The notes under the pieces are model-generated. The model saw only the letters and a program-made list of their open reading frames with translations. It was not told where the DNA came from and made no database searches. From positions 1 to 12,307 of the forward strand of contig JAFAIY010000325.1 in the NCBI GenBank assembly GCA_019236485.1: a stretch of DNA of 12,307 nucleotides. The letters run 5' to 3'. Below are positions 1 to 6,280 of this stretch, piece by piece; the first letter of the stretch is position 1, and each line of letters begins with the position of its first letter. The position numbers and the translations under genes were made by a program. The stretch comes from Comamonas sp. GTDB lineage: Bacteria; Pseudomonadota; Gammaproteobacteria; Burkholderiales; Burkholderiaceae_C.

Positions 1-36
1 TATCACAATCTGCTGCGCATGTGGGCCGAAGCATGA
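1..36 (+). CDS. C-terminal end of an unidentified upstream gene (partial)
   Basis: Reading from base 1, an open frame gives the residues YHNLLRMWAEA and then TGA at 34-36. The stop overlaps the ATG of the next gene as ATGA, the usual signature of translationally coupled operon genes. That overlap is the main reason to think this frame is real. Eleven residues are too few to name a family. It implies that the oxidase gene that follows is not the first gene of its transcription unit. Confidence 0.55.
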   Translation, partial: YHNLLRMWAEA

Positions 37-1175
37 GCAGCGCAGCACTCAATGCCGCGGGCCGCCCGGTCGCTGCGCCGCTGCAGCGCGTGCCGGCCGG
101 CATGGGCTCGCTGGCCGACTATGCGCATCTGGCCCGCGAACATATGGAAGCCCATGCCTGGGCGCATCTGGAGAGCGGCGCCGACCAGAATCTGAGCCTC
201 GCACACAACCGCCAGTCCTTCGACAGGCTGCGGCTTTGCCCGGAGCCCTTGGCCGACCTGTCCCAGGCCAGTACGTTGGGCAGCATCTGCGGCCAGGGGC
301 TGCAATGGCCGCTGCTGCTGGCTCCCGTGGCCTACCAGCGACTGGCGCATGGCGACGGCGAACTGGCCACGGCCCGAGCGGCCATGGCCATGCGCACGGG
401 CATGGTGGTCAGCACCCTGTCCAGCTATACGCTGGAGGAAATTGCCCAGGCCGCCGGCGCCGCCACGCGGGAGCTGGGGCGCAGCGGCCCGCTGTGGTTC
501 CAGCTCTACCAGCAGGCCAGCCGCGAGCACAGCCTGTCGCTGATCCGACGCGCCGAGGACGCCGGCTACCAGGCCCTGGTCTGGACCGTAGATGCGCATA
601 TCAAGCGCTCCTCCTATCCGCTGCCGCCCGGCGTGGAGGCCGCCAATCTGCGCGGCCTGCCCCAGCAGCGCCAGAGCGGCGATCTGATGAGCGAGCAGAT
701 CCTGTTCGGCACCGAGCTGGCGCGCAGCGCCCCCACCTGGGACGATCTGGCCTGGCTGCGCCAGCAGACCCGGCTGCCGCTGATCGTCAAAGGCCTGCTG
801 TCGGCGCGCGCGGCCGCCAGGGCCGTTGAGCTGGGCGCCGATGCCGTCGTGGTCTCCAACCACGGTGGCCGCGTGCTCGACGGCGTGGTTTCGCCCCTGG
901 AGGTGCTGCCGGCCATGCGCGCGGCGGTCCCTGCACATGTGCCACTGCTGCTGGACAGCGGCGTGCGCTACGGCACCGACATGCTCAAGGCGCTGGCACT
1001 GGGGGCCAGCGCCGTCATGCTGGGCCGCCCGCAGATGCACGGGCTGGCCGTGGCCGGCATGGCCGGGGTCGCGCATCTGCTGTATCTGTTGCGCGCCGAG
1101 TTCGAGCTCGCCATGGCGCAGACGGGCTGTGCGCAGCTCTCCGACATAGGGCCCGAGGTCTTAACCATTCGCTGA
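33..1175 (+). CDS. FMN-dependent alpha-hydroxy-acid oxidase/dehydrogenase (LldD/glycolate oxidase family)
   Basis: A 380-aa TIM-barrel flavoenzyme of the family that oxidises L-2-hydroxy acids (lactate, glycolate, mandelate) to 2-oxo acids using FMN. The family's active-site residues can be placed: Tyr30 in the N-terminal LADYAHLAREHM segment, Tyr159 in WFQLY, Asp187 in TVDA, Lys253 in IVKGLL, and His277 and Arg280 in SNHGGRVLDG. The C-terminal phosphate-binding stretch DSGVRYGTDMLKALALGASAVMLGRP is at about 308-333. Length is normal for the family. The start at 33 is chosen because its ATGA overlaps the preceding stop; a GTG at 21 is possible but less likely. The segment after TVDA (HIKRSSYPLPPG) departs from the usual family pattern TVDxPxxGxRExD, so the substrate cannot be assigned. 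No transmembrane anchor is visible. It could be a lactate oxidase/monooxygenase-like enzyme or another 2-hydroxy-acid dehydrogenase. Confidence 0.9.
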   Translation: MSSAALNAAGRPVAAPLQRVPAGMGSLADYAHLAREHMEAHAWAHLESGADQNLSLAHNRQSFDRLRLCPEPLADLSQASTLGSICGQGLQWPLLLAPVAYQRLAHGDGELATARAAMAMRTGMVVSTLSSYTLEEIAQAAGAATRELGRSGPLWFQLYQQASREHSLSLIRRAEDAGYQALVWTVDAHIKRSSYPLPPGVEAANLRGLPQQRQSGDLMSEQILFGTELARSAPTWDDLAWLRQQTRLPLIVKGLLSARAAARAVELGADAVVVSNHGGRVLDGVVSPLEVLPAMRAAVPAHVPLLLDSGVRYGTDMLKALALGASAVMLGRPQMHGLAVAGMAGVAHLLYLLRAEFELAMAQTGCAQLSDIGPEVLTIR

Positions 1176-1199
1176 TTGGGTGTTCTGCGAGCACACACA

Positions 1200-1229
1200 T
1201 TGCAAATGCGATGGATTCGCATTTATAAT
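1200..1229 (+). promoter_or_regulatory. Sigma-70-type promoter of bfd
   Basis: A TTGCAA -35 element at 1200-1205 is separated by 18 bp from a perfect TATAAT -10 at 1224-1229. Transcription would start near 1236, about 35 nt before the bfd start codon. The Fur-type palindrome fills the spacer, so repressor binding would directly block RNA polymerase. Confidence 0.7.
1204..1224. promoter_or_regulatory. Fur box (iron-responsive operator)
   Basis: A perfect inverted repeat with 8-bp arms AAATGCGA and TCGCATTT separated by TGGAT, 21 bp in all. It resembles the betaproteobacterial Fur-box form AATGCGAAT-ATTCGCATT. Its position between the -35 and -10 of the promoter, and the iron genes downstream (bfd, tonB-exbB-exbD), make Fur repression the natural reading. 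Confidence 0.75.
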
Positions 1230-1270
1230 CTCGCTATCACCTCAATAGCCAGCCACAACTGCCTGTAGCC

Positions 1271-1564
1271 ATGATCGTCTGTGTATGCCGCCGGGTTTCT
1301 GACCGAGAGATAGCACGCCACGCGCATGCGGGCATGAGCTTTGATGAAATCCAGTTCGAATTGGGTGTCGCCACGCAATGCGGACGCTGCGAAAGCTGCG
1401 CTCGCGATGTGGTGGCGCAATGCTGCTCCAGCCACCCGATCGCGGCCATCCACAACGAATCACACGCCAGCGCTGCTGCGCAGACGGTTCAGCTTGCCGC
1501 CAACATCCTGGAAAGCAAAGCATGGCCCACCTCACCGTCCTCTCAGCCGTCGTCGGCAGCCTGA
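1271..1564 (+). CDS. bfd: Bacterioferritin-associated ferredoxin
   Basis: A 97-aa protein with a [2Fe-2S] domain of the BFD family, which passes electrons to bacterioferritin so that stored iron is reduced and released. The four ligands are Cys4 and Cys6 (MIVCVC) and Cys37 and Cys40 (TQCGRC), matching the family spacing. The core ends near residue 50. The rest is a Ser/Ala-rich C-terminal extension of about 45 residues with an extra Cys51-Cys52 pair, which makes this longer than the compact ferredoxins of enterics and pseudomonads. No good Shine-Dalgarno is visible; the start is fixed by the conserved N-terminus. It is the first gene behind the Fur-box promoter and precedes tonB-exbB-exbD, so it is probably induced by iron starvation. 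Confidence 0.92.
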   Translation: MIVCVCRRVSDREIARHAHAGMSFDEIQFELGVATQCGRCESCARDVVAQCCSSHPIAAIHNESHASAAAQTVQLAANILESKAWPTSPSSQPSSAA

Positions 1565-1605
1565 TTCTCGTGATGGCCTGCACCTGGTGGATTCTGCGCG
1601 ACTGA
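1522..1605 (+). CDS. Possible 27-aa single-helix membrane peptide overlapping the bfd 3' end
   Basis: An ATG at 1522 opens a 27-codon frame in a different register from bfd, ending in TGA at 1603-1605. The product is almost one hydrophobic helix (LTVLSAVVGSLILVMACTWW) followed by ILRD, which would be a basic/acidic anchor. GGAAAG at 1510-1515 lies about 6 nt upstream and could act as a Shine-Dalgarno. It sits between bfd and tonB in the Fur-controlled unit. Against it: it is very short, overlaps bfd by 43 bp, and a hydrophobic run can arise by chance. Related unnamed peptides could not be checked. Confidence 0.35.
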   Translation: MAHLTVLSAVVGSLILVMACTWWILRD

Positions 1606-1690
1606 TGTCATCGCGTTTGCGTACACTGCTTCGATAGCCAGCGCTTTTCGCTCCTGATTCCAGCCAGCGCTGCTTGCCTTTCTCGCTTCT

Positions 1691-2419
1691 ATGTCCCAGT
1701 CTGATCGATTTGCCCCTGCCAACGGCCCCGGCCGCAATATGGCAGTGGCCGGCGCTGTGCTTGTCGTGCACGCTGCGGCCCTGTGGGCCATGCAGCATGG
1801 TCTGGCACAGCAAAACCCGCCCGAGCTGGTAGTCCCTGCCAGCGTGATTGCCGAGTTCGTGGCCCCGCCGGCGCCCGAACCCAAGCCACCGGCTCCGCCC
1901 CCGCCGGCCCCTCCGGCTCCCGCGCCCAAACCTCAGACCAAGCCCCAACCCAAGCCCGAGGTCCAGAAGGCGCCGCCGCTGCCCAAGGCCATCAAGGACC
2001 CTACGCCCGTACCCACGGCTCCGCGCGGCAGCACGGAAGACAGCGACAGCAAGCCGGACAAGACACCGCCCGCACCTGCTGCGCCCGTGGCCGCACCCGC
2101 GCCTCCCGCGCCACCGGCACCGCCCGCACCTCCCAAGATAGAGCAGCCCTCCAGCAACGCCGCCTATCTGAACAACCCCGCCCCCGCCTATCCTTCGGTG
2201 AGCAAGCGCATGGGCGAGCAAGGCAAGGTCCTGCTGCGCGTCTACATCAACGAGCAGGGCCAGCCCGAAAAGGTCGAGATCAAGCAGTCCAGCGGCTATG
2301 ACCGCCTCGATGAGACGGCCATCAACACCGTACAGCGCTGGAAGTTTGTGCCCGGCAAGCGCAACGGCATTGCCGAAGCCATGTGGCACATTGTTCCCAT
2401 CAACTTTGTTCTCAAATAA
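1691..2419 (+). CDS. tonB: TonB energy-transducing protein
   Basis: A 242-aa inner-membrane-anchored protein that carries proton-motive-force energy from ExbB-ExbD to TonB-dependent outer-membrane receptors for siderophores, heme or vitamin B12. It shows the classic three-part layout. There is one N-terminal signal anchor at about 17-36, with His27 inside the helix at the place of the functional His of E. coli TonB. A long Pro/Ala/Lys-rich spacer at about 59-150 (PAPEPKPPAPPPP and PAPPAPPAPP tracts) spans the periplasm. A C-terminal TonB domain at about 165-242 contains YPSVSKRMGEQGKV, the VQRWKF tryptophan and the final VPINFVL strand. No convincing Shine-Dalgarno or separate Fur box lies in the 85 nt upstream. 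It is probably co-transcribed from the bfd promoter and with exbB, 23 bp downstream. Confidence 0.93.
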   Translation: MSQSDRFAPANGPGRNMAVAGAVLVVHAAALWAMQHGLAQQNPPELVVPASVIAEFVAPPAPEPKPPAPPPPAPPAPAPKPQTKPQPKPEVQKAPPLPKAIKDPTPVPTAPRGSTEDSDSKPDKTPPAPAAPVAAPAPPAPPAPPAPPKIEQPSSNAAYLNNPAPAYPSVSKRMGEQGKVLLRVYINEQGQPEKVEIKQSSGYDRLDETAINTVQRWKFVPGKRNGIAEAMWHIVPINFVLK

Positions 2420-2442
2420 ATCCGCAGTTTTCAGGAGTACCC

Positions 2443-3165
<723 letters not shown>

Positions 3166-3168
3166 GCC

Positions 3169-3585
3169 ATGTCATTCGGAACCATGGACGACGAGGGCAG
3201 CGACGAGGTGATGAACGAGATCAATATGACGCCCCTGGTGGACGTCATGCTGGTGCTGCTCATCATCTTCATCATCACCGTGCCCGTGATGAAGCATTCG
3301 GTCAATGTGGACCTGCCCCGCGCCACCAACCAGCCCGAGGACGCCAAGCCCGCGACCGTTCAGCTGGGCATCACGGCGGACGGCAAGTATTCCTGGAACG
3401 GCCAGGCGGTCAGCGACGAGCAGCTCGAGACCAATCTCCAGGCCGAGGCCGCCAAGGAGCCCCAGCCCGATCTGCATATTCGCGGCGACAAGGAGGTGCG
3501 CTACGAACGCGTGGCCCAGGCCATGGCCGCCGCCCAGCGCGCGGGCGTCAAGAAGATCGGCTTCGTGACCGACCCCAGCAAATAA
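3169..3585 (+). CDS. exbD: ExbD, proton-relay subunit of the TonB energising complex
   Basis: A 138-aa ExbD/TolR-family protein with a short cytoplasmic tail, one membrane helix at about 22-42 and a periplasmic domain. Asp25 in NMTPLVDVMLVLLIIF aligns with the essential protonatable aspartate of E. coli ExbD. The periplasmic part ends in the family's ...VAQAMAAAQRAGVKKIGFVTDP strand. It lies 3 bp behind exbB, with AAGAAAGG just upstream as a weak ribosome site, so translation is probably coupled. It is the last gene of the bfd-tonB-exbB-exbD unit. A long structured repeat begins on the final base of its stop codon, and a terminator follows. Confidence 0.94.
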   Translation: MSFGTMDDEGSDEVMNEINMTPLVDVMLVLLIIFIITVPVMKHSVNVDLPRATNQPEDAKPATVQLGITADGKYSWNGQAVSDEQLETNLQAEAAKEPQPDLHIRGDKEVRYERVAQAMAAAQRAGVKKIGFVTDPSK

Positions 3586-3707
3586 GAGCCGCTAACACAA
3601 CCCTTGATACGTCGTTGCTTCGCCTTGTCGTACTTCTGTACTGCCCGCGGCTTCGCGCCTCGTCTCAACCGCAAACCTTCGGTTTGCTGGGTCGTGTTAG
3701 CCGCTCT
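3585..3707. repeat. 123-nt structured inverted-repeat element after exbD
   Basis: Nineteen-nt terminal arms at 3585-3603 and 3689-3707 are complementary at 17 of 19 positions (AGAGCCGCTAACACAACCC against GGGTCGTGTTAGCCGCTCT). Inside lie TTGATACG...CGTCTCAA (3604-3611 with 3661-3668, one mismatch), a GTAC-TTCT-GTAC palindrome (3630-3641), CGCG-GCTT-CGCG, and a perfect 7-bp stem GCAAACC-TTC-GGTTTGC (3671-3687). The outer arm competes with a small hairpin CCGCT-CTA-AGCGG at 3701-3713. There is no coding content. The architecture fits a REP/MITE-like dispersed intergenic repeat or a folded 3'UTR element. Membership of a known repeat family is inference. Confidence 0.6.
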
Positions 3708-3733
3708 AAGCGGGTTCAGCCCCTACCTGCAAC

Positions 3734-3759
3734 AACGGCCCATGACGGGCCGTTTTTTT
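3734..3759 (+). terminator. Rho-independent terminator of the exb operon
   Basis: Stem AACGGCCC (3734-3741), loop ATGAC, stem GGGCCGTT (3747-3754), with a run of seven T at 3753-3759. This is a strong intrinsic terminator that closes the bfd-tonB-exbB-exbD unit. A second small palindrome, ATGGCT-GTC-AGCCAT at 3760-3774, abuts the T-tract and has no T-run of its own. From there to about 3890 I see nothing further. Confidence 0.85.
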
Positions 3760-3893
3760 ATGGCTGTCAGCCATGAGAAAACACCCTCCCGGCCTTGGTG
3801 TGCCTGCGCTGACCGCTTCTCTTTCTCAGGCTCCGAACCGGACACCGGCCGTCGCACGGCACAAAAAATATCCGCCATTTCAGCCTCTATCGC

Positions 3894-3922
3894 TTGCATT
3901 TTAATTGAGAATGGTTATCATT
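3894..3922 (+). promoter_or_regulatory. Fur box overlapping the hemP promoter
   Basis: TGAGAATGGTTATCA at 3906-3920 matches the 7-1-7 Fur consensus TGATAATNATTATCA at 13 of 15 positions. It lies between and over a plausible promoter: TTGCAT at 3894-3899 and TATCAT at 3916-3921 with a 16-bp spacer. Transcription would begin about 25 nt before hemP. Iron-repressed hemP expression fits what is known for this gene in other betaproteobacteria. Confidence 0.75.
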
Positions 3923-3953
3923 AGCAAAAATTCAAATGCAAGGAATCATCGGC

Positions 3954-4163
3954 ATGTCTGCACCGCTTGTCGCGAACTCACAGCCACACCGCGCCATGGA
4001 GATGGCCGCCCCCACATCCACGGAGCCTGCTGCCGCGGCCTCCGGCCACCATCTGGACAGCGCGCTGCTGCTCATGGGCCAGAAGGCCGTGACCATTGTG
4101 CACAACGGCACGCCCTACAGGCTGCAGGCCACGCGGCTGGGCAAGCTCATCCTGACCAAGTAA
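3954..4163 (+). CDS. hemP: Hemin uptake protein HemP
   Basis: A 69-aa protein of the HemP/HmuP family. The family core fills the C-terminus at about 37-69: SALLLMGQKAVTIVHNGTPY, then RLQATRLGKLILTK. Family members act as iron-linked activators of heme-receptor expression in rhizobia and Burkholderia; older annotation calls them hemin uptake proteins. The N-terminal 30 residues are Ala/Pro/Thr-rich and probably disordered. The start at 3954 is preferred over an in-frame ATG at 3936 because AAGGA at 3940-3944 sits 9 nt before it, whereas nothing precedes 3936. It has its own Fur box. No heme receptor gene is adjacent, so its target must lie elsewhere. Confidence 0.88.
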   Translation: MSAPLVANSQPHRAMEMAAPTSTEPAAAASGHHLDSALLLMGQKAVTIVHNGTPYRLQATRLGKLILTK

Positions 4164-4180
4164 AGCGTTTCATCGTGGGG

Positions 4181-4219
4181 CGACACCGCAAGTGTCGTAT
4201 TCGCCAGCCAAGGTGGCTG
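4181..4219. other. Tandem short stem-loops downstream of hemP
   Basis: Two perfect 6-bp stems lie in succession: CGACAC-CGCAA-GTGTCG (4181-4197) and CAGCCA-AGG-TGGCTG (4205-4219). A run of six T follows only at 4265-4270, without an adjacent stem. These may stabilise or end the hemP transcript, but neither is a canonical terminator. The rest of 4220-4290 shows nothing recognisable. Confidence 0.4.
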
Positions 4220-4293
4220 TAGAGCGTCAGCCCTCTCTGTCGCTCACACCCCGGTAGCCACGCGTTTTTTCTCACCGCTCACCACCAAAAGCA

Positions 4294-4353
4294 AAACCCC
4301 TGCACGCAGAACGCGGCAGGGGTTTGTCTTGAGCTCTGCCGAAAGGCAGAGCT
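4294..4353 (-). terminator. Double-hairpin terminator between hemP and the heme-binding gene
   Basis: Reading on the minus strand from the 4361 gene, there is first a perfect 9-bp stem (AGCTCTGCC/GGCAGAGCT, 4332-4353) with a tetraloop. Next comes a 10-bp stem (AAACCCCTGC 4294-4303 with GCAGGGGTTT 4316-4325), whose minus-strand 3' side runs into TTTTGCTTTTGG. The T-richness favours the minus strand, but the second stem could also stop hemP transcripts arriving from the other side. Confidence 0.7.
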
Positions 4354-4360
4354 GGGGCAA

Positions 4361-4768
4361 TTACAGGCCCAGGGCGGCGATACCGGCCTTGGCGACCTGT
4401 GCGTCCTCATTGGCCTTCACGCCGGACACGCCCACGGCACCCAGGCACTGGCCATCCTTGACGATGGCCACGCCGCCTTCGAGCAGACCGTCGACAAAAG
4501 GCGCGCTCAGGAAAGCGGTGCGGCCGTTGTTGATCATGTCCTCGAAAGCCTTGGTGTCCTTGCGGCCGATGGCGGCCGAGCGGGCCTTGGCGGGTGCGAT
4601 ATGCGAGGAAATCGCGGCAGCGCCATCCAGACGCTGCAGCCACAGCAGGTGGCCACCATCGTCGACGATGGAGATCGTCACGGGCCAGCCGTTCTTCAGG
4701 GCCTCGGCTTCGGCGGCCGCGGCAATGGCTTTCACGTCGGCCAGTTCGAGTTCGTGCTTGGTCTTCAT
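4361..4768 (-). CDS. GlcG/HbpS-family heme-binding protein
   Basis: A 135-aa protein of the family variously called GlcG, HbpS or 'haem-degrading', a small alpha/beta fold that forms oligomers. Some members bind heme and others occur beside glycolate or diol-utilisation genes. The family hallmarks are clear: VTISIVDDGGHLLWLQRLDGA at about 30-50, HIAPAKARSAA with the conserved Lys/Ala stretch at about 56-66, the Gly-rich LLEGGVAIVKDGQCLGAVGVSG at about 95-116, and the DAQVAKAGIAAL end. The start at 4768 is set by the conserved N-terminus; an upstream extension to 4912 is not family-like. No signal peptide is visible, so it is probably cytoplasmic. It is convergent with hemP, which supports but does not prove a heme-related role. 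Confidence 0.85.
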   Translation of the reverse strand: MKTKHELELADVKAIAAAAEAEALKNGWPVTISIVDDGGHLLWLQRLDGAAAISSHIAPAKARSAAIGRKDTKAFEDMINNGRTAFLSAPFVDGLLEGGVAIVKDGQCLGAVGVSGVKANEDAQVAKAGIAALGL

Positions 4769-4913
4769 AAAGGTACAAGGCTCCGTTGGATTTTCAATGT
4801 GGCAAGCATATTCTGTACTTTGTAGGCAAAAGTGGGTCGCATGTGAAAAACATTCGATCCTAAAACTGCTGCATTGCAACGGGGTATTGCAAAGGCTTCT
4901 CAACACCCCCACC

Positions 4914-4919
4914 TAGAAT
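4914..4919 (+). promoter_or_regulatory. Candidate -10 element of the YccA-like gene
   Basis: TAGAAT at 4914-4919, preceded by a C-rich run, lies 42 nt before the start codon at 4962. No good -35 is seen at 16-18 bp (TTGCAA at 4887-4892 is 21 bp away). The same CCCCC...CCTAGAATG context recurs upstream of the secreted-protein gene at 8670. The rest of the 193-nt gap between these divergent genes shows nothing else that I can identify. Confidence 0.35.
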
Positions 4920-4961
4920 GACAATGTTTGCACACACAATTTCTGAAGGAGGAATGGCCAC

Positions 4962-5654
4962 ATGAACGAACAAGTCACCACACTGGGCTCTGCGGGCTAC
5001 GGTGTCTCGCAGCAAGAGCGCAACCGTGTCTTGCGCAATACCTACTGGCTGCTGGCACTCAGCCTGATTCCCACCGTGCTGGGCGCTTGGCTGGGCGTGG
5101 CCACGGGCATCACGGCATCGCTGCGCGGCGCCGTGGGCCTGATCGTGTTCATGGTCGGCGCCTTCGGCTTCATGTTCGCGATCGAGAAGACCAAGAACAG
5201 CGCCGCCGGCGTGCCCGTGCTGCTGGGCTTCACCTTCTTCATGGGCCTGATGCTGTCGCGCCTGATCGGCATGATTCTGGGCTTCTCCAACGGCACGCAG
5301 CTGATCATGACGGCCTTCGCCGGTACTGCTGGCGTGTTCTTCGTGATGGCCATGCTGGCCACCGTGATCAAGCGCGACCTATCGGGCATGGGCAAGTTCC
5401 TGTTCGTGGGTGCCCTGGTGCTGATGCTGGGCTCCATCATCAACATCTTCGTGGGCTCCACCGCGGGCATGATGGCCATCTCCATGCTGGCCATCGGCAT
5501 CTTCTCGGCCTATATGCTGTACGACCTCAAGCAGATCATTGACGGCGGCGAGACCAACTACATCAGCGCCACGCTGGCCCTGTACCTGGACCTGTTCAAC
5601 GTGTTCCAGAGCCTGCTGGCCCTGCTGGGCATCATGGGCGGCGAGCGCGACTGA
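4962..5654 (+). CDS. Bax inhibitor-1 / YccA-family membrane protein
   Basis: A 230-aa inner-membrane protein of the BI-1 (TMBIM) superfamily, closest in type to bacterial YccA, which modulates FtsH proteolysis in E. coli. Seven hydrophobic helices can be counted from about residue 28 to 226. The family's acidic residues are present: Asp188 in YMLYDLKQIIDGG (helix 6) and Asp210 in LYLDLFNVFQSLLAL (helix 7). These correspond to the di-aspartate pH/Ca2+ sensor described in the Bacillus homologue YetJ. AAGGAGG at 4946-4952 lies 9 nt before the start. An ATG at 4954 would make only a 3-codon frame (ATG GCC ACA TGA) that overlaps the true start. The gene is monocistronic, closed by the terminator at 5675. 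Confidence 0.92.
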   Translation: MNEQVTTLGSAGYGVSQQERNRVLRNTYWLLALSLIPTVLGAWLGVATGITASLRGAVGLIVFMVGAFGFMFAIEKTKNSAAGVPVLLGFTFFMGLMLSRLIGMILGFSNGTQLIMTAFAGTAGVFFVMAMLATVIKRDLSGMGKFLFVGALVLMLGSIINIFVGSTAGMMAISMLAIGIFSAYMLYDLKQIIDGGETNYISATLALYLDLFNVFQSLLALLGIMGGERD

Positions 5655-5674
5655 GCGCCGGCCCTAGCCAAACC

Positions 5675-5703
5675 AAAAGGAGTGCCCAGGCACTCCTTTT
5701 TTT
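5675..5703 (+). terminator. Rho-independent terminator of the YccA-like gene
   Basis: A perfect 12-bp stem AAAAGGAGTGCC (5675-5686) and GGCACTCCTTTT (5689-5700), with only CA unpaired between them, followed by T to 5703. Because the inner pairs cannot all form, the real loop is larger. It is A-rich on one side and T-rich on the other, so it can work in both directions. Confidence 0.9.
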
Positions 5704-5719
5704 ATTTAGCATTCGGTTC

Positions 5720-6205
5720 ATGAAAAAAATCCTGAGCTTTGTGCTTGCCGCGGCGGCCATCTCTCTTGCAAACGCGGAGCCCGCGGCAGACCCGGCTTTC
5801 GGGCGCTATCCGGCACAGGCGTATCAGGGCCAGGTCCAGCTGCCCGATTTCAAGGGCCGGGACAGGTCGTTCGCCATGTTCAGAACCCGCATCGGCGATG
5901 GCATGAAGAATGGGGTCAACTTTGCCGGCCATCTGGCCATCATCGAGATCGGCTGCGGCACGGGTTGCCGCCAGGTGTTCGCGGGCGATGTGTCCACCGG
6001 AAGGGTTTATCGCTCTCCCGCCAGCGGCGAGGAGTACGCTTCCCTGGCGCTGAGCTTTAGACCCGACAGCAGGCTCATCAAGGCCCACTGGGAAAATTAC
6101 GAAAACGATCAATGCCTGGAGGAAAGCTTCGTCTGGGAGCGCCACCGTTTCACCAGCCAGGGCCGCAAAATACTGGGCAATGGCGAGTTCTGCCGCGAAT
6201 CCTGA
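5720..6205 (+). CDS. Conserved periplasmic protein of unknown function
   Basis: A 161-aa protein with a clear Sec signal peptide (MKKILSFVLAAAAISLANA, cleavage after about residue 19). The mature part has a Gly-rich centre, GVNFAGHLAIIEIGCGTGCR at about 65-84. Four cysteines (79, 83, 132, 158) could form two disulfides in the periplasm. I recognise this NFAGH...GCGTxC pattern from uncharacterised proteobacterial proteins but know no function, so none is assigned. The start codon lies only 16 nt after the T-tract of the previous terminator, with no Shine-Dalgarno and no obvious promoter. It is either read through from the YccA-like gene or uses a promoter hidden in the terminator region. Confidence 0.75.
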   Translation: MKKILSFVLAAAAISLANAEPAADPAFGRYPAQAYQGQVQLPDFKGRDRSFAMFRTRIGDGMKNGVNFAGHLAIIEIGCGTGCRQVFAGDVSTGRVYRSPASGEEYASLALSFRPDSRLIKAHWENYENDQCLEESFVWERHRFTSQGRKILGNGEFCRES

Positions 6206-6280
6206 CGCAGGCCGGGCTCCAGCAGTTTTTTTCACGCCAGGCCTCAACATCCGCCCGGAACTGCCGATACAGGAGACAAG

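Noticed and set aside
3..1076. Long minus-strand open frame opposite the hydroxy-acid oxidase
   Set aside because: GC-rich shadow of a real gene; its translation is Gln/Gly/Ala/Arg-rich with no recognisable motif, while the plus-strand frame has all catalytic residues.
1244..1643. Short direct repeat ATAGCCAGC near 1244 and 1634
   Set aside because: Nine bases, only two copies and no positional logic; probably chance.
2030..2150. Tandem-repeat-like Pro/Ala tract in tonB
   Set aside because: Degenerate codons and the normal TonB spacer composition explain it; not a distinct DNA repeat.
3604..3924. 106-codon plus-strand frame across the exbD-hemP gap
   Set aside because: It runs through the inverted repeat, the terminator and the hemP Fur box, has no ribosome site and no family-like sequence.
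4954..4965. Three-codon upstream frame ATG GCC ACA TGA overlapping the YccA-like start
   Set aside because: Its ATG is only 1 nt from the Shine-Dalgarno, too close to initiate; likely chance.
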